This document shows positions 18,732 through 27,815 of a DNA stretch of 64,000 nucleotides, in pieces. Under the pieces are notes generated by a model. The model saw nothing but the letters and a program-made list of their open reading frames with translations, did no database searches and was not told where the DNA came from. How positions within the stretch are numbered: position 1 is the stretch's first letter; each line of letters starts with the position of its first letter. Source of the DNA: an uncultured bacterium (lineage in GTDB: Bacteria; Bacillota_I; Bacilli_A; RFN20; CAG-826); NCBI GenBank assembly GCA_949284685.1, contig CASDWE010000002.1, forward strand, positions 271,064 through 335,063. Reading direction: 5' to 3'. The translations under genes and the position numbers were made by a program.

Positions 18732-18790
18732 TGATTTGTGGTATTTTACTGGAGTGATTTGTGGTATTTTACTGGCGTGATTTGTGATTA
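18732..18790. repeat. Tandem 23-bp repeats
   Basis: A 23-bp unit beginning TGATTTGTGGTATTTTACTG occurs at 18732-18754 and 18755-18777, with a third partial copy (TGATTTGTGATTA) from 18778. The two full copies differ at one base. They end 14 nt upstream of the -35 box, so could be regulator sites, or the relic of a transposon end carrying multiple repeats as in the IS21 family. Confidence 0.8.
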
Positions 18791-18958
18791 TTAATTTTTG
18801 TGTTTATTAATCAAACAAGCATCATGTACCTCATGTTCACATCATGCTTACAAGGTAGTTTTGGTTTAAAGTGTACTTTAAAGTATACTTTGCCGGTAGA
18901 CTTTAAAAAAATGGCCTGGATAGTACCGAGGTCATCTTTTTCGTCATATTTCTGTGCA

Positions 18959-19900
18959 TTAAGCTATTTTTTCATATTCAACTTTAAAACTAGTTTTAGG
19001 ATACACCATTTTGTATACAGGGATTCCTTTTGATGAAGCAATATCAATTAATCTTTTTTGATCTTCCTCTGATATTCGTAAACCTAAATAAATTGCTGTT
19101 GGTTTAGGTGCCTTAACAATAAAATATGGTTTAGGTTGCTTCCCTAGTGGAATAGTCAATCTCCACTCCTTTTCATATTGCCAATCAGTCCCCTTTATCA
19201 TTGAAGCATAAGTTGAAATTAAGTTATTAAAGGTTTTAATATCATTTCGAAAATACAAAGAGAAATCTGGTATATCATCTTGATAAATAACCGGCTGAAG
19301 CGAACACCATAACGGTTGCCATCTAATTTCATCAAAATTATATTCGATACAGAAACCTCTAAATTTATCTGCATAATGTGCCCACATAGCGCTGGATTCA
19401 TTATTTTCAGATAGCGCACAAATATATATATTATTAGAATTGCTTTCAAGAATTTTTTGGTTTCCAAAATGACATATCGAAGAAATTATTTCTTCTGTAA
19501 ATTTTTTCAAGGTTCCCTTTGGCAAATTTGATTTTGAAGCAGTTTCACTCTTTGATTCTAATAGTTCGAAAAATTCATCATCTGAACATGTTTTAAGTTC
19601 CTCTTTCTCGTTAGTGTTGAATAATTCGCTATTTTTTAACATTTTTCTTAATTCATTAATGCAAATAGTAGGATTAACAACCTTGCTGGAACATTCAAAT
19701 GGATCATTTAATTTTGAAACTTCAGTCAAACTTAGTTCATCATTCTCAAAATTTTCAACAGAATATTTAGTAATTCCGCGATATTTAAACAATCTTTTAG
19801 GAGTGTGCTCTGATTTAATTTTTTTTGCGCCATCAATATCAATGTCATTGTTATTTAAAGGAAATAATAATTTTACATACTCTTCTATCCACTTTTCCAT
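18959..19900 (-). CDS. DUF2971 domain protein
   Basis: A 313-residue soluble protein. The family hallmarks are present: LFKYRGI near residue 37, LNDPFEC near 62-68, ICALSENNES then MWAHYADKFRGFCIEY in the middle, and EKEWRLTIP near 240. DUF2971 proteins are widespread in accessory islands and often neighbour toxin or defence genes, but no reaction has been established that I can name with confidence. A strong AAGGAGC site precedes the ATG. It has its own spacing from both neighbours and is probably transcribed alone. Confidence 0.88.
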   Translation of the reverse strand: MEKWIEEYVKLLFPLNNNDIDIDGAKKIKSEHTPKRLFKYRGITKYSVENFENDELSLTEVSKLNDPFECSSKVVNPTICINELRKMLKNSELFNTNEKEELKTCSDDEFFELLESKSETASKSNLPKGTLKKFTEEIISSICHFGNQKILESNSNNIYICALSENNESSAMWAHYADKFRGFCIEYNFDEIRWQPLWCSLQPVIYQDDIPDFSLYFRNDIKTFNNLISTYASMIKGTDWQYEKEWRLTIPLGKQPKPYFIVKAPKPTAIYLGLRISEEDQKRLIDIASSKGIPVYKMVYPKTSFKVEYEKIA

Positions 19901-20067
19901 AACCTAAGCTCCTTAATATTTAATAAAACTATTTTAAATGTATTGTTTAAATAACTATTTATTCTTTCAATATGTTTCCTAAGACAAACCTGACCGCATT
20001 AACACGACAGATAGTCTTTAGTATTTTAATATAAGTAAAATTGAGCAAAATGCCGAGTTCATCAACA

Positions 20068-21438
20068 TTATTGCAACATTATTTTAAGTTTACTCTTTAA
20101 ACGTAAAGCACAAATCGTCTCGACGTGCGATGTCATTGGAAACATATCAACAGGTGTTATTGATAATATATTATAATATGTTTTTAAATAGTTAATATCT
20201 CTTGCTAGTGTTTCTGGGTTGCATGAAATATATACTATTTTTTTGATTTTTTTATCTATTATTGCTTGTAAGAATTTTTCATTACTCCCTTTTCTAGGAG
20301 GATCCATAATCAATGCATCTATTTGATTAGAATCTTTATATAAATATTCACTCGCATCATCATTAACAAAATAAACGTTATTTATATTATTTTCTTTTGC
20401 ATTTTTTATTCCATCTATATGTGCGGATTTATTAAGTTCAACAGATATTACATTTTTGCAATATTTACTCGCTATTAAGCCAATCGTCCCTACTCCAGAA
20501 TATGCATCAAGCAGAGTTTCTTCTTTATTTAAATTTAATTTATTTATTGCAATATTATATAGTTTTTCTGTTTGTAAAGGGTTGACTTGGAAAAAACTAG
20601 AAGCAGATATTTTAAACTTTAAACCGCATATTTCATCTTTAATGTATCCTTTTCCGTATAATATTTTTTCTTTTTCACCAAGTATAACATTTGTATCTCT
20701 TGAATTAATATTTTCCACGACAGTGGTAATTTCAGGACATTGTTTTAATAATTCATTAATGAAGTTTCTTTGGCTTTTAAAATTTTCAACATTAACTACA
20801 AATACCACCATTATTTCATCATAACAATTCGATGTTTTAATTAGGACATGGCGTATTATCCCGCTTCTTTTGTCTTCATCATAAGGAAGAATATGAAATG
20901 AACCCATTAAATTTGCAATGGCTTTAAAAATTTTTTCAGTTTTATTATTTGCAATATTGCAATTATCAACTTGTATAAGTTTGTGGGTTTTGTTTCTGTA
21001 CATCCCATAAATAACTTTATTATTTTTATCTAATCCAAAAGGCATTTGGACTTTATTGCGATAATAATATGGGTCATCCATTCCAACAGTGTTATCAACA
21101 ATAACACTATCAAGATGTGCTATTTTTTTAAAAGCTTGATAAACCCTATTTCTTTTAAATTCTAGTTGAGCAGGATACGCTAATTGTTGAAACTGACAGC
21201 CACCACAAGCTGTACATATCTTACATAGAGGTTGTATTCTATCTTTTGATAATTTATATAACTTTTTTATTTTCCCATAATAGACTTTGCTTCTAATATA
21301 TTCAATTTCTATATCAGCTTCTTCATCAATAAATAAGCCGTCGCAAAATATCACATCGTTATTTATTTTTACAATACCTTTACCTTCGCTTGATAAATCT
21401 AGACATGTACCATGAACTATTGATTTAATTGATAACAT
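20068..21438 (-). CDS. rlmD: 23S rRNA (uracil-5-)-methyltransferase, RlmCD type
   Basis: A 456-residue SAM-dependent enzyme of the RumA/TrmA group that makes 5-methyluridine in 23S rRNA. An N-terminal TRAM domain (~1-60) is followed by iron-sulfur cysteines Cys72, Cys78 and Cys81 with a later fourth. The Rossmann core carries LDAYSGVGTIGL, LIMDPPRKG and the catalytic-Cys motif YISCNPETLARD near the C-terminus. In Bacillus one such enzyme (YefA/RlmCD) modifies two sites. No Shine-Dalgarno; TATAAT lies 8 nt before the ATG, so the message may be leaderless. Could also be TrmA-like, but TRAM and Cys cluster favour RlmD. Confidence 0.9.
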   Translation of the reverse strand: MLSIKSIVHGTCLDLSSEGKGIVKINNDVIFCDGLFIDEEADIEIEYIRSKVYYGKIKKLYKLSKDRIQPLCKICTACGGCQFQQLAYPAQLEFKRNRVYQAFKKIAHLDSVIVDNTVGMDDPYYYRNKVQMPFGLDKNNKVIYGMYRNKTHKLIQVDNCNIANNKTEKIFKAIANLMGSFHILPYDEDKRSGIIRHVLIKTSNCYDEIMVVFVVNVENFKSQRNFINELLKQCPEITTVVENINSRDTNVILGEKEKILYGKGYIKDEICGLKFKISASSFFQVNPLQTEKLYNIAINKLNLNKEETLLDAYSGVGTIGLIASKYCKNVISVELNKSAHIDGIKNAKENNINNVYFVNDDASEYLYKDSNQIDALIMDPPRKGSNEKFLQAIIDKKIKKIVYISCNPETLARDINYLKTYYNILSITPVDMFPMTSHVETICALRLKSKLKIMLQ

Positions 21439-21540
21439 ACAATTAGATTATATCAATTACTTACATAGAAATAATATTTTTCTTTAAGAAAAGAAAAAAA
21501 TTGATAAAATATCTATTGAAGAAAGAAGAGGTAAATATAA

Positions 21541-22482
21541 ATGCCATTAGTTAACACAAAAGAAATGTTTAAAAAAGCCTATGAAGGCGGTTATGCAATC
21601 GGTGCTTTTAATTGCAACAATATGGAAATTGTTCAAGCAATCACAGAAGCCGCTAAAAAATGCAACTCACCAGTTATTCTTCAAGTCAGTGCAGGTGCAA
21701 GAAAATATGCAAAACCTGTCTACTTAAAAAAATTAGTAGAAGCTGCTGTCGAAGATACAAATTTACCAATCGTTTTACATTTAGACCATGGTGCAGATTT
21801 TGAAATTTGTAAAGATTGTATCGATAGTGGTTTTACATCAGTTATGATTGATGCTTCTAGCAAATCATTTGAAGAAAACATCGCTATTACTAAAAAGGTT
21901 GTTGAATACGCTCACGCTCATCAACCATATGTCACTGTCGAAGCAGAATTAGGAACATTATCTGGCGTTGAAGATGATGTCAGCGTTGATCATGATAAAG
22001 CAATGTATACAGATCCGAATCAAGTTGAAGAATTTGTTAGAAGAACAGGCGTTGATTCATTAGCAATTGCCATTGGCACAAGTCATGGTGCTTATAAATT
22101 CAAACCTGGAACAAAACCACAACTTAGATTTGATATTTTAGAAGAAGTTAGCAAACGTCTTCCAGGTTTCCCAATTGTTTTGCATGGTGCAAGTTCAGTT
22201 AATCAAGAATATGTTAAAATCATTAACGAAAATGGTGGCAAGCTTGATGACGCTATTGGAGTGCCAGAAGAAATGTTAAGAAAAGCTGCTTCTATGGCGG
22301 TTTGTAAAATCAATATCGATTCAGATTTACGTTTAGCTATGACAGCAGGCATCCGCAAACACTTTATTGAACATCCAGAACATTTTGACCCACGCCAATA
22401 TGTTGGAGATGGAAGAGACAACGTTAGAAATTTAGTTGAACACAAAATTAGAGACGTCTTAGGAAGTGCTGACAAATTATAA
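21541..22482 (+). CDS. fba: Class II fructose-bisphosphate aldolase
   Basis: A 313-residue zinc-dependent glycolytic enzyme that splits fructose-1,6-bisphosphate into dihydroxyacetone phosphate and glyceraldehyde-3-phosphate. Landmarks: GAFNCNNME near the start, LHLDHGADFE with the catalytic Asp and zinc His, the second metal segment with VEAELG, GTSHGAYKF and LHGASSV. AAGAGGT precedes the ATG. It is followed directly by a terminator, so is a single-gene transcript, as often for this highly expressed gene. Confidence 0.95.
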   Translation: MPLVNTKEMFKKAYEGGYAIGAFNCNNMEIVQAITEAAKKCNSPVILQVSAGARKYAKPVYLKKLVEAAVEDTNLPIVLHLDHGADFEICKDCIDSGFTSVMIDASSKSFEENIAITKKVVEYAHAHQPYVTVEAELGTLSGVEDDVSVDHDKAMYTDPNQVEEFVRRTGVDSLAIAIGTSHGAYKFKPGTKPQLRFDILEEVSKRLPGFPIVLHGASSVNQEYVKIINENGGKLDDAIGVPEEMLRKAASMAVCKINIDSDLRLAMTAGIRKHFIEHPEHFDPRQYVGDGRDNVRNLVEHKIRDVLGSADKL

Positions 22483-22500
22483 TAACAAATAATCAACATA

Positions 22501-22524
22501 AAAGCGGATAAATCCGCTTTTTTT
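22501..22524 (+). terminator. Rho-independent terminator after fba
   Basis: AAAGCGGAT/ATCCGCTTT stem of 9 bp with a 2-nt apex, followed by a run of T. Confidence 0.85.
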
Positions 22525-22560
22525 ATTGCAATAGATTATTGTTAAAAATAGAATATAAAC

Positions 22561-23511
22561 ATGTTTAACAAATTTGCTAAAAAAGCTCATGATAGTTTCT
22601 TTAATCACCGCTTTGAAATACCATTTGGTATAAAATATTTTTCTTATAAAGACTTTGATAATTTAAAAGCAAAGCCTTTTGAATTTAAAAATAAAAATAA
22701 TTATATTTTGCGAGGTTATTTTTACTCCCAAACTAAAAAGAAAATATATGATGATAAATTAATTATATTTTGTCATGGGATGGGCGGAGGTCACCAAGCC
22801 TATATGATGGAAATTAATTATCTTTGTCAAAATGGTTTTGAAGTTGTTTCTTTTGATTATCAAGGCACTATTTTATCTGAAGGAAATTCAATTAATTGTT
22901 TTTTACAAAATGTTTCAGATATAGATGATTGCATAGATTATTTAAATTCATTAGAAAAATATGAAAAAGCAACAAAATATATTGTTGGACATTCTTGGGG
23001 TGGCTTTGGTGCTTCTAGTGTATTAAGCAATCATAAAGATATTAAAAAACTAGTCATGATATCAGGATTAATATCAGTTCAAAGTGCATTTAATCAATAT
23101 GTACCATTTTTTGTATCATTTTTAAAAAAACCAATGTTAAAAATAGAATATGATAAATATCCGCAATATTTTTTAGTTAACGCTATAACAAATTTAAATA
23201 ATAGATTAGATGTAAAAGCATTAATTATTCAATCAAAAGATGACAAAATTGTTTCGTATAAAAATAATTTTTTAAAAATGGAAAAAGAAATTAAAAATAA
23301 TAATGTTTTATTCTTATCGGTCAATAACAAAAACCATAATCCACAATATACAATTGAAAGCGTTAACTTATTAACAAACTATTTAAAAAAATTAAATAAA
23401 ATTAAATCTATTGAAGATAAAAACAAGACAGCAGATTCAACCAATTTCCATAAATTATGTGAATTAGATGATAACATAATGAAACAAATTGTTGATTTTT
23501 TAAATTCTTAA
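22561..23511 (+). CDS. Alpha/beta hydrolase
   Basis: A 316-residue cytosolic serine hydrolase-like protein. The nucleophile elbow GHSWGG places Ser145, the oxyanion turn is FCHGMGGG near 72-79, and Asp227 or 228 (SKDDKI) and His259 (NKNHNP) complete the likely triad. It resembles COG1073-type peptidase/esterase proteins; substrate unknown. No ribosome site is present. Instead TTGCAA-17-TAGAAT ends 6 nt before the ATG, so transcription should begin at or next to the start codon. DUF2188 follows 48 nt later. Confidence 0.85.
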   Translation: MFNKFAKKAHDSFFNHRFEIPFGIKYFSYKDFDNLKAKPFEFKNKNNYILRGYFYSQTKKKIYDDKLIIFCHGMGGGHQAYMMEINYLCQNGFEVVSFDYQGTILSEGNSINCFLQNVSDIDDCIDYLNSLEKYEKATKYIVGHSWGGFGASSVLSNHKDIKKLVMISGLISVQSAFNQYVPFFVSFLKKPMLKIEYDKYPQYFLVNAITNLNNRLDVKALIIQSKDDKIVSYKNNFLKMEKEIKNNNVLFLSVNNKNHNPQYTIESVNLLTNYLKKLNKIKSIEDKNKTADSTNFHKLCELDDNIMKQIVDFLNS

Positions 23512-23559
23512 TTTGTTTATTTTCAAAAATATTAGATAATTTATATAGGGGGGCAAATT

Positions 23560-23823
23560 ATGGCGGATAAAAAGGTTAAAACGGTTAACGAACCAGTTAA
23601 AGAGGAAAAAACTAAAAAGTCACAAAACCTTTATGTCCTTGAAAAAAGAAGTTCCGACAACATGTGGCAAGTCAAACGTCGAGGTGCTGATAAAGCCATA
23701 AAATTATTTAAGACAAAAGATGAGGCCAGCGAATACGTTAAGAAGATGGCGGAAAATCAAGGAATTAATGTTGTGACTAGACCTAGCAAGGGCAAAAACA
23801 AAGGTAAAATTCAAAAATTCTAA
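23560..23823 (+). CDS. DUF2188 family small protein
   Basis: An 87-residue basic protein. Residues ~27-80 form a DUF2188 domain (VLEKRSSDNMWQVKRRGADKA ... KTKDEA, then INVVTRPSKGK), a small fold found in many bacteria with no established role. The Lys-rich ends suggest nucleic-acid contact. A strong AGGGGGG-like site precedes the ATG and a terminator follows at once. Confidence 0.85.
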   Translation: MADKKVKTVNEPVKEEKTKKSQNLYVLEKRSSDNMWQVKRRGADKAIKLFKTKDEASEYVKKMAENQGINVVTRPSKGKNKGKIQKF

Positions 23824-23830
23824 ATAAAAT

Positions 23831-23854
23831 AGGTGATGTGAATCACCTTTTTAT
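23831..23854 (+). terminator. Rho-independent terminator after DUF2188 gene
   Basis: AGGTGAT/ATCACCT stem with a 4-nt loop and following T-rich tract. Confidence 0.8.
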
Positions 23855-23906
23855 TTTATTCAATAAGTTTGCAAAAATATAAAATATCAAGCAAAACAAA
23901 AGTTTT

Positions 23907-25493
23907 TTACTTAATATTCATCATTTGTTTAATTTTTTCTACTTCTATTGTTTCGTCCAATCTTGGGAATAGTGGTAAACCTTTGTTAATCTTAATATTA
24001 TCTAAAATATGTTGATTTAATATAGTTTCATAATTTATATTGCCATCTAAACCTAGTTGCAATAGTATTTCTTTACTTTTTCTTGTTAACACTATTGATA
24101 ATAATACTGCACATATATATAAACTATACGCTAAATGTGTCATTACTGATTGTAATGGTGTTTTATCTTCTTGTTTTGCTAAAACCCATGGTGTTGTTTC
24201 ATCAATATATTTATTAGCGCGTGCACCAATTTTAGTCGCGGCAATTAAAGCATCGGTTACCCTTAAATCATTTAAACATTCTTCATATTCTTTAACACTA
24301 TTTATAATTGTTTGATCTAAATCTGAATCGTAAGGATTGTTAATATTACTAATAAATTCTGGGGTGACGCCATCATAATATTTATTAATCATCGACAAAG
24401 TTCTATTTAACAAGTTTCCAATATTATTTGCTAAATCCATATTGATTCTTTCAACGAATTGTTCTGGCGTAAATTGACCATCACTACCAAAATTAACTTC
24501 ACGTGCTAAATAATATCTAACTGCATCCACACCATATTCTTCAATAAGTGGATATGGGTCAATAGTGTTTCCTTTTGATTTAGACATTTTGCCATCTTTT
24601 GTCATCAATAAACCATGAACAAATTCTCTATTTGGCAATGGCAAATTTAAAGCTTTTAAAAACATTGGCCAATAAATCGCGTGAAATCTTGTTATGTCCG
24701 CACCTAAAACATGAACTTTTTCACAATTATCATTTAACCAAAATTTTTTAAATAAGCTATCATCTTGCTGCAAATATCCTAATGCCGAAATATAATTGAC
24801 CAAAGCATCTAACCATACATATATAACATGTTTAGGGTTTTCTTTTACTGGTATGCCCCAACTAAAAGATGTTCTTGAAACACATAAATCTTCTAATCCG
24901 GGTTTAATAAAAGTATTAATCATTTCGTTTTTGCGAGATTCTGGTGTTATAAATTTTTCATTTAAATCATAAATTTTTAATAAATCATCTAAATATTTAG
25001 ATGTTTTAAAAAAATATGCTTCTTCTTTTGCTTTACTAACTGGACGATGGCAATCTGGACATAAATGTTCTTCGCCAACTTGAATATCGGTCCAAAATGC
25101 TTCGCACTCCTTACAATACCATCCTTCGTATTCGCCTAAATATATGTCATTGTTTTTTAAAAAATATGAAAAAATCTTTTGCACTGTTTCAACATGCCTT
25201 TTTTCAGTCGTACGTATGTAATCATCGTTTGAAATATCTAACGCTTTCCATAATTTTTTAAAACCTACAACAATTTCATCAACAAATTCTTGTGGGGATT
25301 TGTTATTTAAAGCTGCATTTTTTTCAATTTTCATTCCGTGTTCATCACTACCAGTTAAAAAATATGTGTCATCACCTTTTAATCGATGATAACGCGCTAA
25401 AACATCACAAAGAGTTGTGCAATAAGCATGTCCGATATGCAATTTTGCACTTGGATAATATATTGGTGTGGTGATGTAGAATGATTTTTTCAT
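23907..25493 (-). CDS. metG: Methionyl-tRNA synthetase
   Basis: A 528-residue class I aminoacyl-tRNA synthetase that charges tRNA-Met. The HIGH signature is intact at residues 19-22, the KMSKS loop at 302-306, and a zinc-binding insertion has CKEC and CPDC pairs near 126-150. AAGGAGC precedes the ATG. It lacks the C-terminal EMAP/Trbp111-like tRNA-binding domain found in many Bacilli enzymes, a natural short form. No T-box or S-box leader is seen in the short upstream gap. Confidence 0.96.
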   Translation of the reverse strand: MKKSFYITTPIYYPSAKLHIGHAYCTTLCDVLARYHRLKGDDTYFLTGSDEHGMKIEKNAALNNKSPQEFVDEIVVGFKKLWKALDISNDDYIRTTEKRHVETVQKIFSYFLKNNDIYLGEYEGWYCKECEAFWTDIQVGEEHLCPDCHRPVSKAKEEAYFFKTSKYLDDLLKIYDLNEKFITPESRKNEMINTFIKPGLEDLCVSRTSFSWGIPVKENPKHVIYVWLDALVNYISALGYLQQDDSLFKKFWLNDNCEKVHVLGADITRFHAIYWPMFLKALNLPLPNREFVHGLLMTKDGKMSKSKGNTIDPYPLIEEYGVDAVRYYLAREVNFGSDGQFTPEQFVERINMDLANNIGNLLNRTLSMINKYYDGVTPEFISNINNPYDSDLDQTIINSVKEYEECLNDLRVTDALIAATKIGARANKYIDETTPWVLAKQEDKTPLQSVMTHLAYSLYICAVLLSIVLTRKSKEILLQLGLDGNINYETILNQHILDNIKINKGLPLFPRLDETIEVEKIKQMMNIK

Positions 25494-25551
25494 ATAGTTG
25501 CTCCTTACTACTAGTTTTTATTATAAAATAAAAAACTGAATTTAAAATAAA

Positions 25552-25571
25552 AAGCAGAATTTAATCTGCTT
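25552..25571 (-). terminator. Terminator after rpmE
   Basis: On the minus strand AAGCAGA/TCTGCTT with a 6-nt loop, followed by TTTATTTT. The stem begins within the rpmE stop codon. Confidence 0.75.
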
Positions 25572-25788
25572 ATTTGTCTTCGTTAGTTTTAAGACCGTAT
25601 TTTTTATTGAACTTATCAACTTTACCTTCGGCTTGAACAAAACGTTTTTTGCCAGTATAAAATGGGTGACAATTTGAGCATGTATCAACTCTAATTTCTT
25701 TTAAAACAGAGCCTGTTTCAAAAGTAGAACCGCATGATACACATGTCACTGTGCAATGTTGATAGTTAGGATGAATACCTTTTTTCAT
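25570..25788 (-). CDS. rpmE: Ribosomal protein L31 (zinc-binding form)
   Basis: A 72-residue 50S subunit protein. Zinc ligands are Cys16, Cys19, Cys37 and Cys40 (CVSC and CSNC), so this is the Zn-containing C+ paralogue type, with HPFYTGKK typical of L31. The ATG at 25788 starts MKKGIHP as in the family. AAGGAG lies 12 nt ahead, slightly far. An upstream in-frame ATG (25857) would add 23 unrelated residues. It lies between metG and a glycosyltransferase. Confidence 0.95.
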   Translation of the reverse strand: MKKGIHPNYQHCTVTCVSCGSTFETGSVLKEIRVDTCSNCHPFYTGKKRFVQAEGKVDKFNKKYGLKTNEDK

Positions 25789-25881
25789 AATCTTTTTTAA
25801 CTCCTTCCGCCTTGGATTTGATTTACCAAAGTAAGTCGTGCTTATAGATAATATCATAAATTATTTTATTAAATCAACGAT

Positions 25882-26898
25882 TTAATCTTTTTTTGAATAA
25901 TTTTTATAAACAAATTCATAAGCTTTTTTTAATTCTTCACCTATATTTTTAAGATTTTTATCTTTTGCAATTTGATAACCTGAAGATGTGATTGAGGAAT
26001 TATCACTCTTTAATATTTTATCTATTTTAAAAAGAAAGCCTTCATTATCACACGCTTTATAACAATTAACACCATCTGTTAACCAATCAGCATAAACACC
26101 AATGTCTCTAATCAAAACAGGACAATTAGATGCAAGAGCTTCTAAAACAACAATACCTTCAGTTTCTTCATAAGAAGGGAAAAATAAACATTTTGCAAAA
26201 TGATACGCTCCTTTGATAATGCTGTTATCAATATAACCAGGCATAATAACATTATCAGGTTTATTTTTGATAGCTTTTTTAACAATATGTGAAGTTAAAA
26301 TTTTTTGTAAATATCCAAACCAAATAAATTTAATATCAGGGCGTTTTCTTGCTACTTCAAAAAAATCAATTATTCCTTTTCTTTGAAATGGAAATCCAAC
26401 CCCAATGACAACTATATCATCGTCATTTAAGTTAAAATATTTTTTAAATGATTCAACTTTGTTTCTATCATAGACATACTCATCAATATCAATACCATTA
26501 GAAACATGTATGACTTTTGTGCCAGTATTATATGAATCGATTAATTTTTTAGAATAATTTGTTGGAGTAATAATAAAATCAGCGTTTTTGTAAAACCACA
26601 TTAAATTAGGATTAAACCAAACCGCCATCAATTTCCAAAAAGCAAAAGAATACTTAAAATCTTCAATCGTTGAATGACCATGAACTATGATGGGGATATG
26701 TCTCTTTTTTAATTTTTTCAATAATCGTTTTGAAGCCGGCCAATAAGTATTGATATGAGCTAAATCGAAATTGTCTTTTTGTGAAAGCGTATATTCAATA
26801 CCAGCACTTTCAAGTGCAATGATTTGGTGTTTAAGTGCTCTACCAATACCAGATCTTTTAATTTTATCTTCTTTTTCAAAATATAATAAAACTTTCAT
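25882..26898 (-). CDS. GT4 glycosyltransferase, glycolipid type (CpoA/LafB-like)
   Basis: A 338-residue GT-B enzyme. The N-terminus (MKVLLYFE ... KRSGIGRALKHQ) closely follows Firmicutes enzymes that add the second sugar to monoglucosyl-diacylglycerol. The C-terminal half has the donor-binding VGFPFQRKG region and the EX7E motif in YEETEGIVVLEALAS with both Glu. Likely role: membrane glycolipid synthesis at the inner face of the membrane. No Shine-Dalgarno is visible. The assignment to the lipid branch rests on the N-terminal pattern; the sugar is not known. Confidence 0.75.
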   Translation of the reverse strand: MKVLLYFEKEDKIKRSGIGRALKHQIIALESAGIEYTLSQKDNFDLAHINTYWPASKRLLKKLKKRHIPIIVHGHSTIEDFKYSFAFWKLMAVWFNPNLMWFYKNADFIITPTNYSKKLIDSYNTGTKVIHVSNGIDIDEYVYDRNKVESFKKYFNLNDDDIVVIGVGFPFQRKGIIDFFEVARKRPDIKFIWFGYLQKILTSHIVKKAIKNKPDNVIMPGYIDNSIIKGAYHFAKCLFFPSYEETEGIVVLEALASNCPVLIRDIGVYADWLTDGVNCYKACDNEGFLFKIDKILKSDNSSITSSGYQIAKDKNLKNIGEELKKAYEFVYKNYSKKD

Positions 26899-26961
26899 AA
26901 CACAAATAAGTTTATTATTTTATAAAGAAAAAATCATCAAAATAATATAACTCCACTGATT

Positions 26962-27017
26962 GTTACCTGTAAGGTAACATAATAAAAATAAAAGGTATCT
27001 CCACTAAAAGTAGAGAT
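26962..27017. other. Two hairpins upstream of the hemolysin-III gene
   Basis: GTTACC/GGTAAC (26962-26978, 5-nt loop) and ATCTCCACT/AGTAGAGAT (26997-27017, 3-nt loop, one mismatch), the second followed on the plus strand by GTATTTTTC. They could be terminators or an attenuator in the leader of the next gene. Nothing else is seen in the 230-nt gap. Confidence 0.4.
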
Positions 27018-27128
27018 GTATTTTTCTATCTACCAAATTAAAATCAACAGTTCGAAAAAATAATTAAAAAGTAGGTAATTTTTTTGTGTACATTATTTTA
27101 AAATTGCTTCGAAAAGAGGTAATCGAAT

Positions 27129-27815
27129 ATGTCTATCAATCAATTAAAAGCTAAGTTAATCTCTCAACCAATTCCAAAATATAGTAAAGGTGAGGAAACA
27201 TTTAATTGGATAACTCATTTAATAGGTGCAATTCTAGGATTTGGATTAATGATAATATTTATTTCTTTAAGTATTATTAATGATTATAGTCCTTTAAAAG
27301 CTTGTTCTTTAATTATATATAGTTTTTCAATTATGTTTTTATATGGCATATCAACCATTTATCATATGATTAATGAATCTTCTCCATGGAAAAGATTATT
27401 TAGAATATTAGATCATAATACCATCTATGTTTTAATAGCAGGTACATACGCACCTGTATGTGCGATAGGCTTTCCAAGCAATCCAGAAATAGGATTATCT
27501 ATGATTATTGTTGAAGCAGTATGTTTAATTATTGGTTCGGTTTTGAATCTAATAAATATTAACAATAAGTTCATTAAAATTTTTACTGTCGTTTTGTATG
27601 TAATAATGGGTTGGCTAGTAGCTTTTGCCTATCCTGCTATAACTTTGCTTGATACATCGGCGATGTTATATATTTTATTAGGTGGTATTGCTTATACGGT
27701 TGGCGTTATATTTTATGCAGCAGGAAAAAAGAAAAAGTGGATGCACAGCATATTCCACTTATTCGTTTTAGTAGGCACTATTATACAACTAGTGGGCATT
27801 ATTATTTTACTTTAA
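27129..27815 (+). CDS. trhA: Hemolysin III / TrhA family membrane protein
   Basis: A 228-residue protein with seven predicted membrane helices of the PAQR/HlyIII family. Family signatures are the early EETFNWITHLIGA motif, STIYHMI with its conserved Ser and His, LDHNTIYVLIAGTYAP in the middle and MHSIFHLFVLVG with the closing His residues. Members bind zinc through these His and are linked to membrane energetics or lipid homeostasis; haemolysis is not an established normal role. AAGAGGT precedes the ATG. The gene converges on cadA and overlaps its 3' end by 14 bp. Confidence 0.92.
   Translation: MSINQLKAKLISQPIPKYSKGEETFNWITHLIGAILGFGLMIIFISLSIINDYSPLKACSLIIYSFSIMFLYGISTIYHMINESSPWKRLFRILDHNTIYVLIAGTYAPVCAIGFPSNPEIGLSMIIVEAVCLIIGSVLNLININNKFIKIFTVVLYVIMGWLVAFAYPAITLLDTSAMLYILLGGIAYTVGVIFYAAGKKKKWMHSIFHLFVLVGTIIQLVGIIILL

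Noticed and set aside
18781-18958. Intact insertion sequence beside the 23-bp repeats
   Set aside because: No transposase frame or matching terminal inverted repeat; at most a relic.
25494-25569. T-box or S-box leader for metG
   Set aside because: The gap is only 76 nt, contains the rpmE terminator and has no T-box or S-box core.
27129-27815. A true haemolysin or virulence factor
   Set aside because: The HlyIII name is historical; the family is a common PAQR-type membrane protein and nothing around it suggests a toxin.
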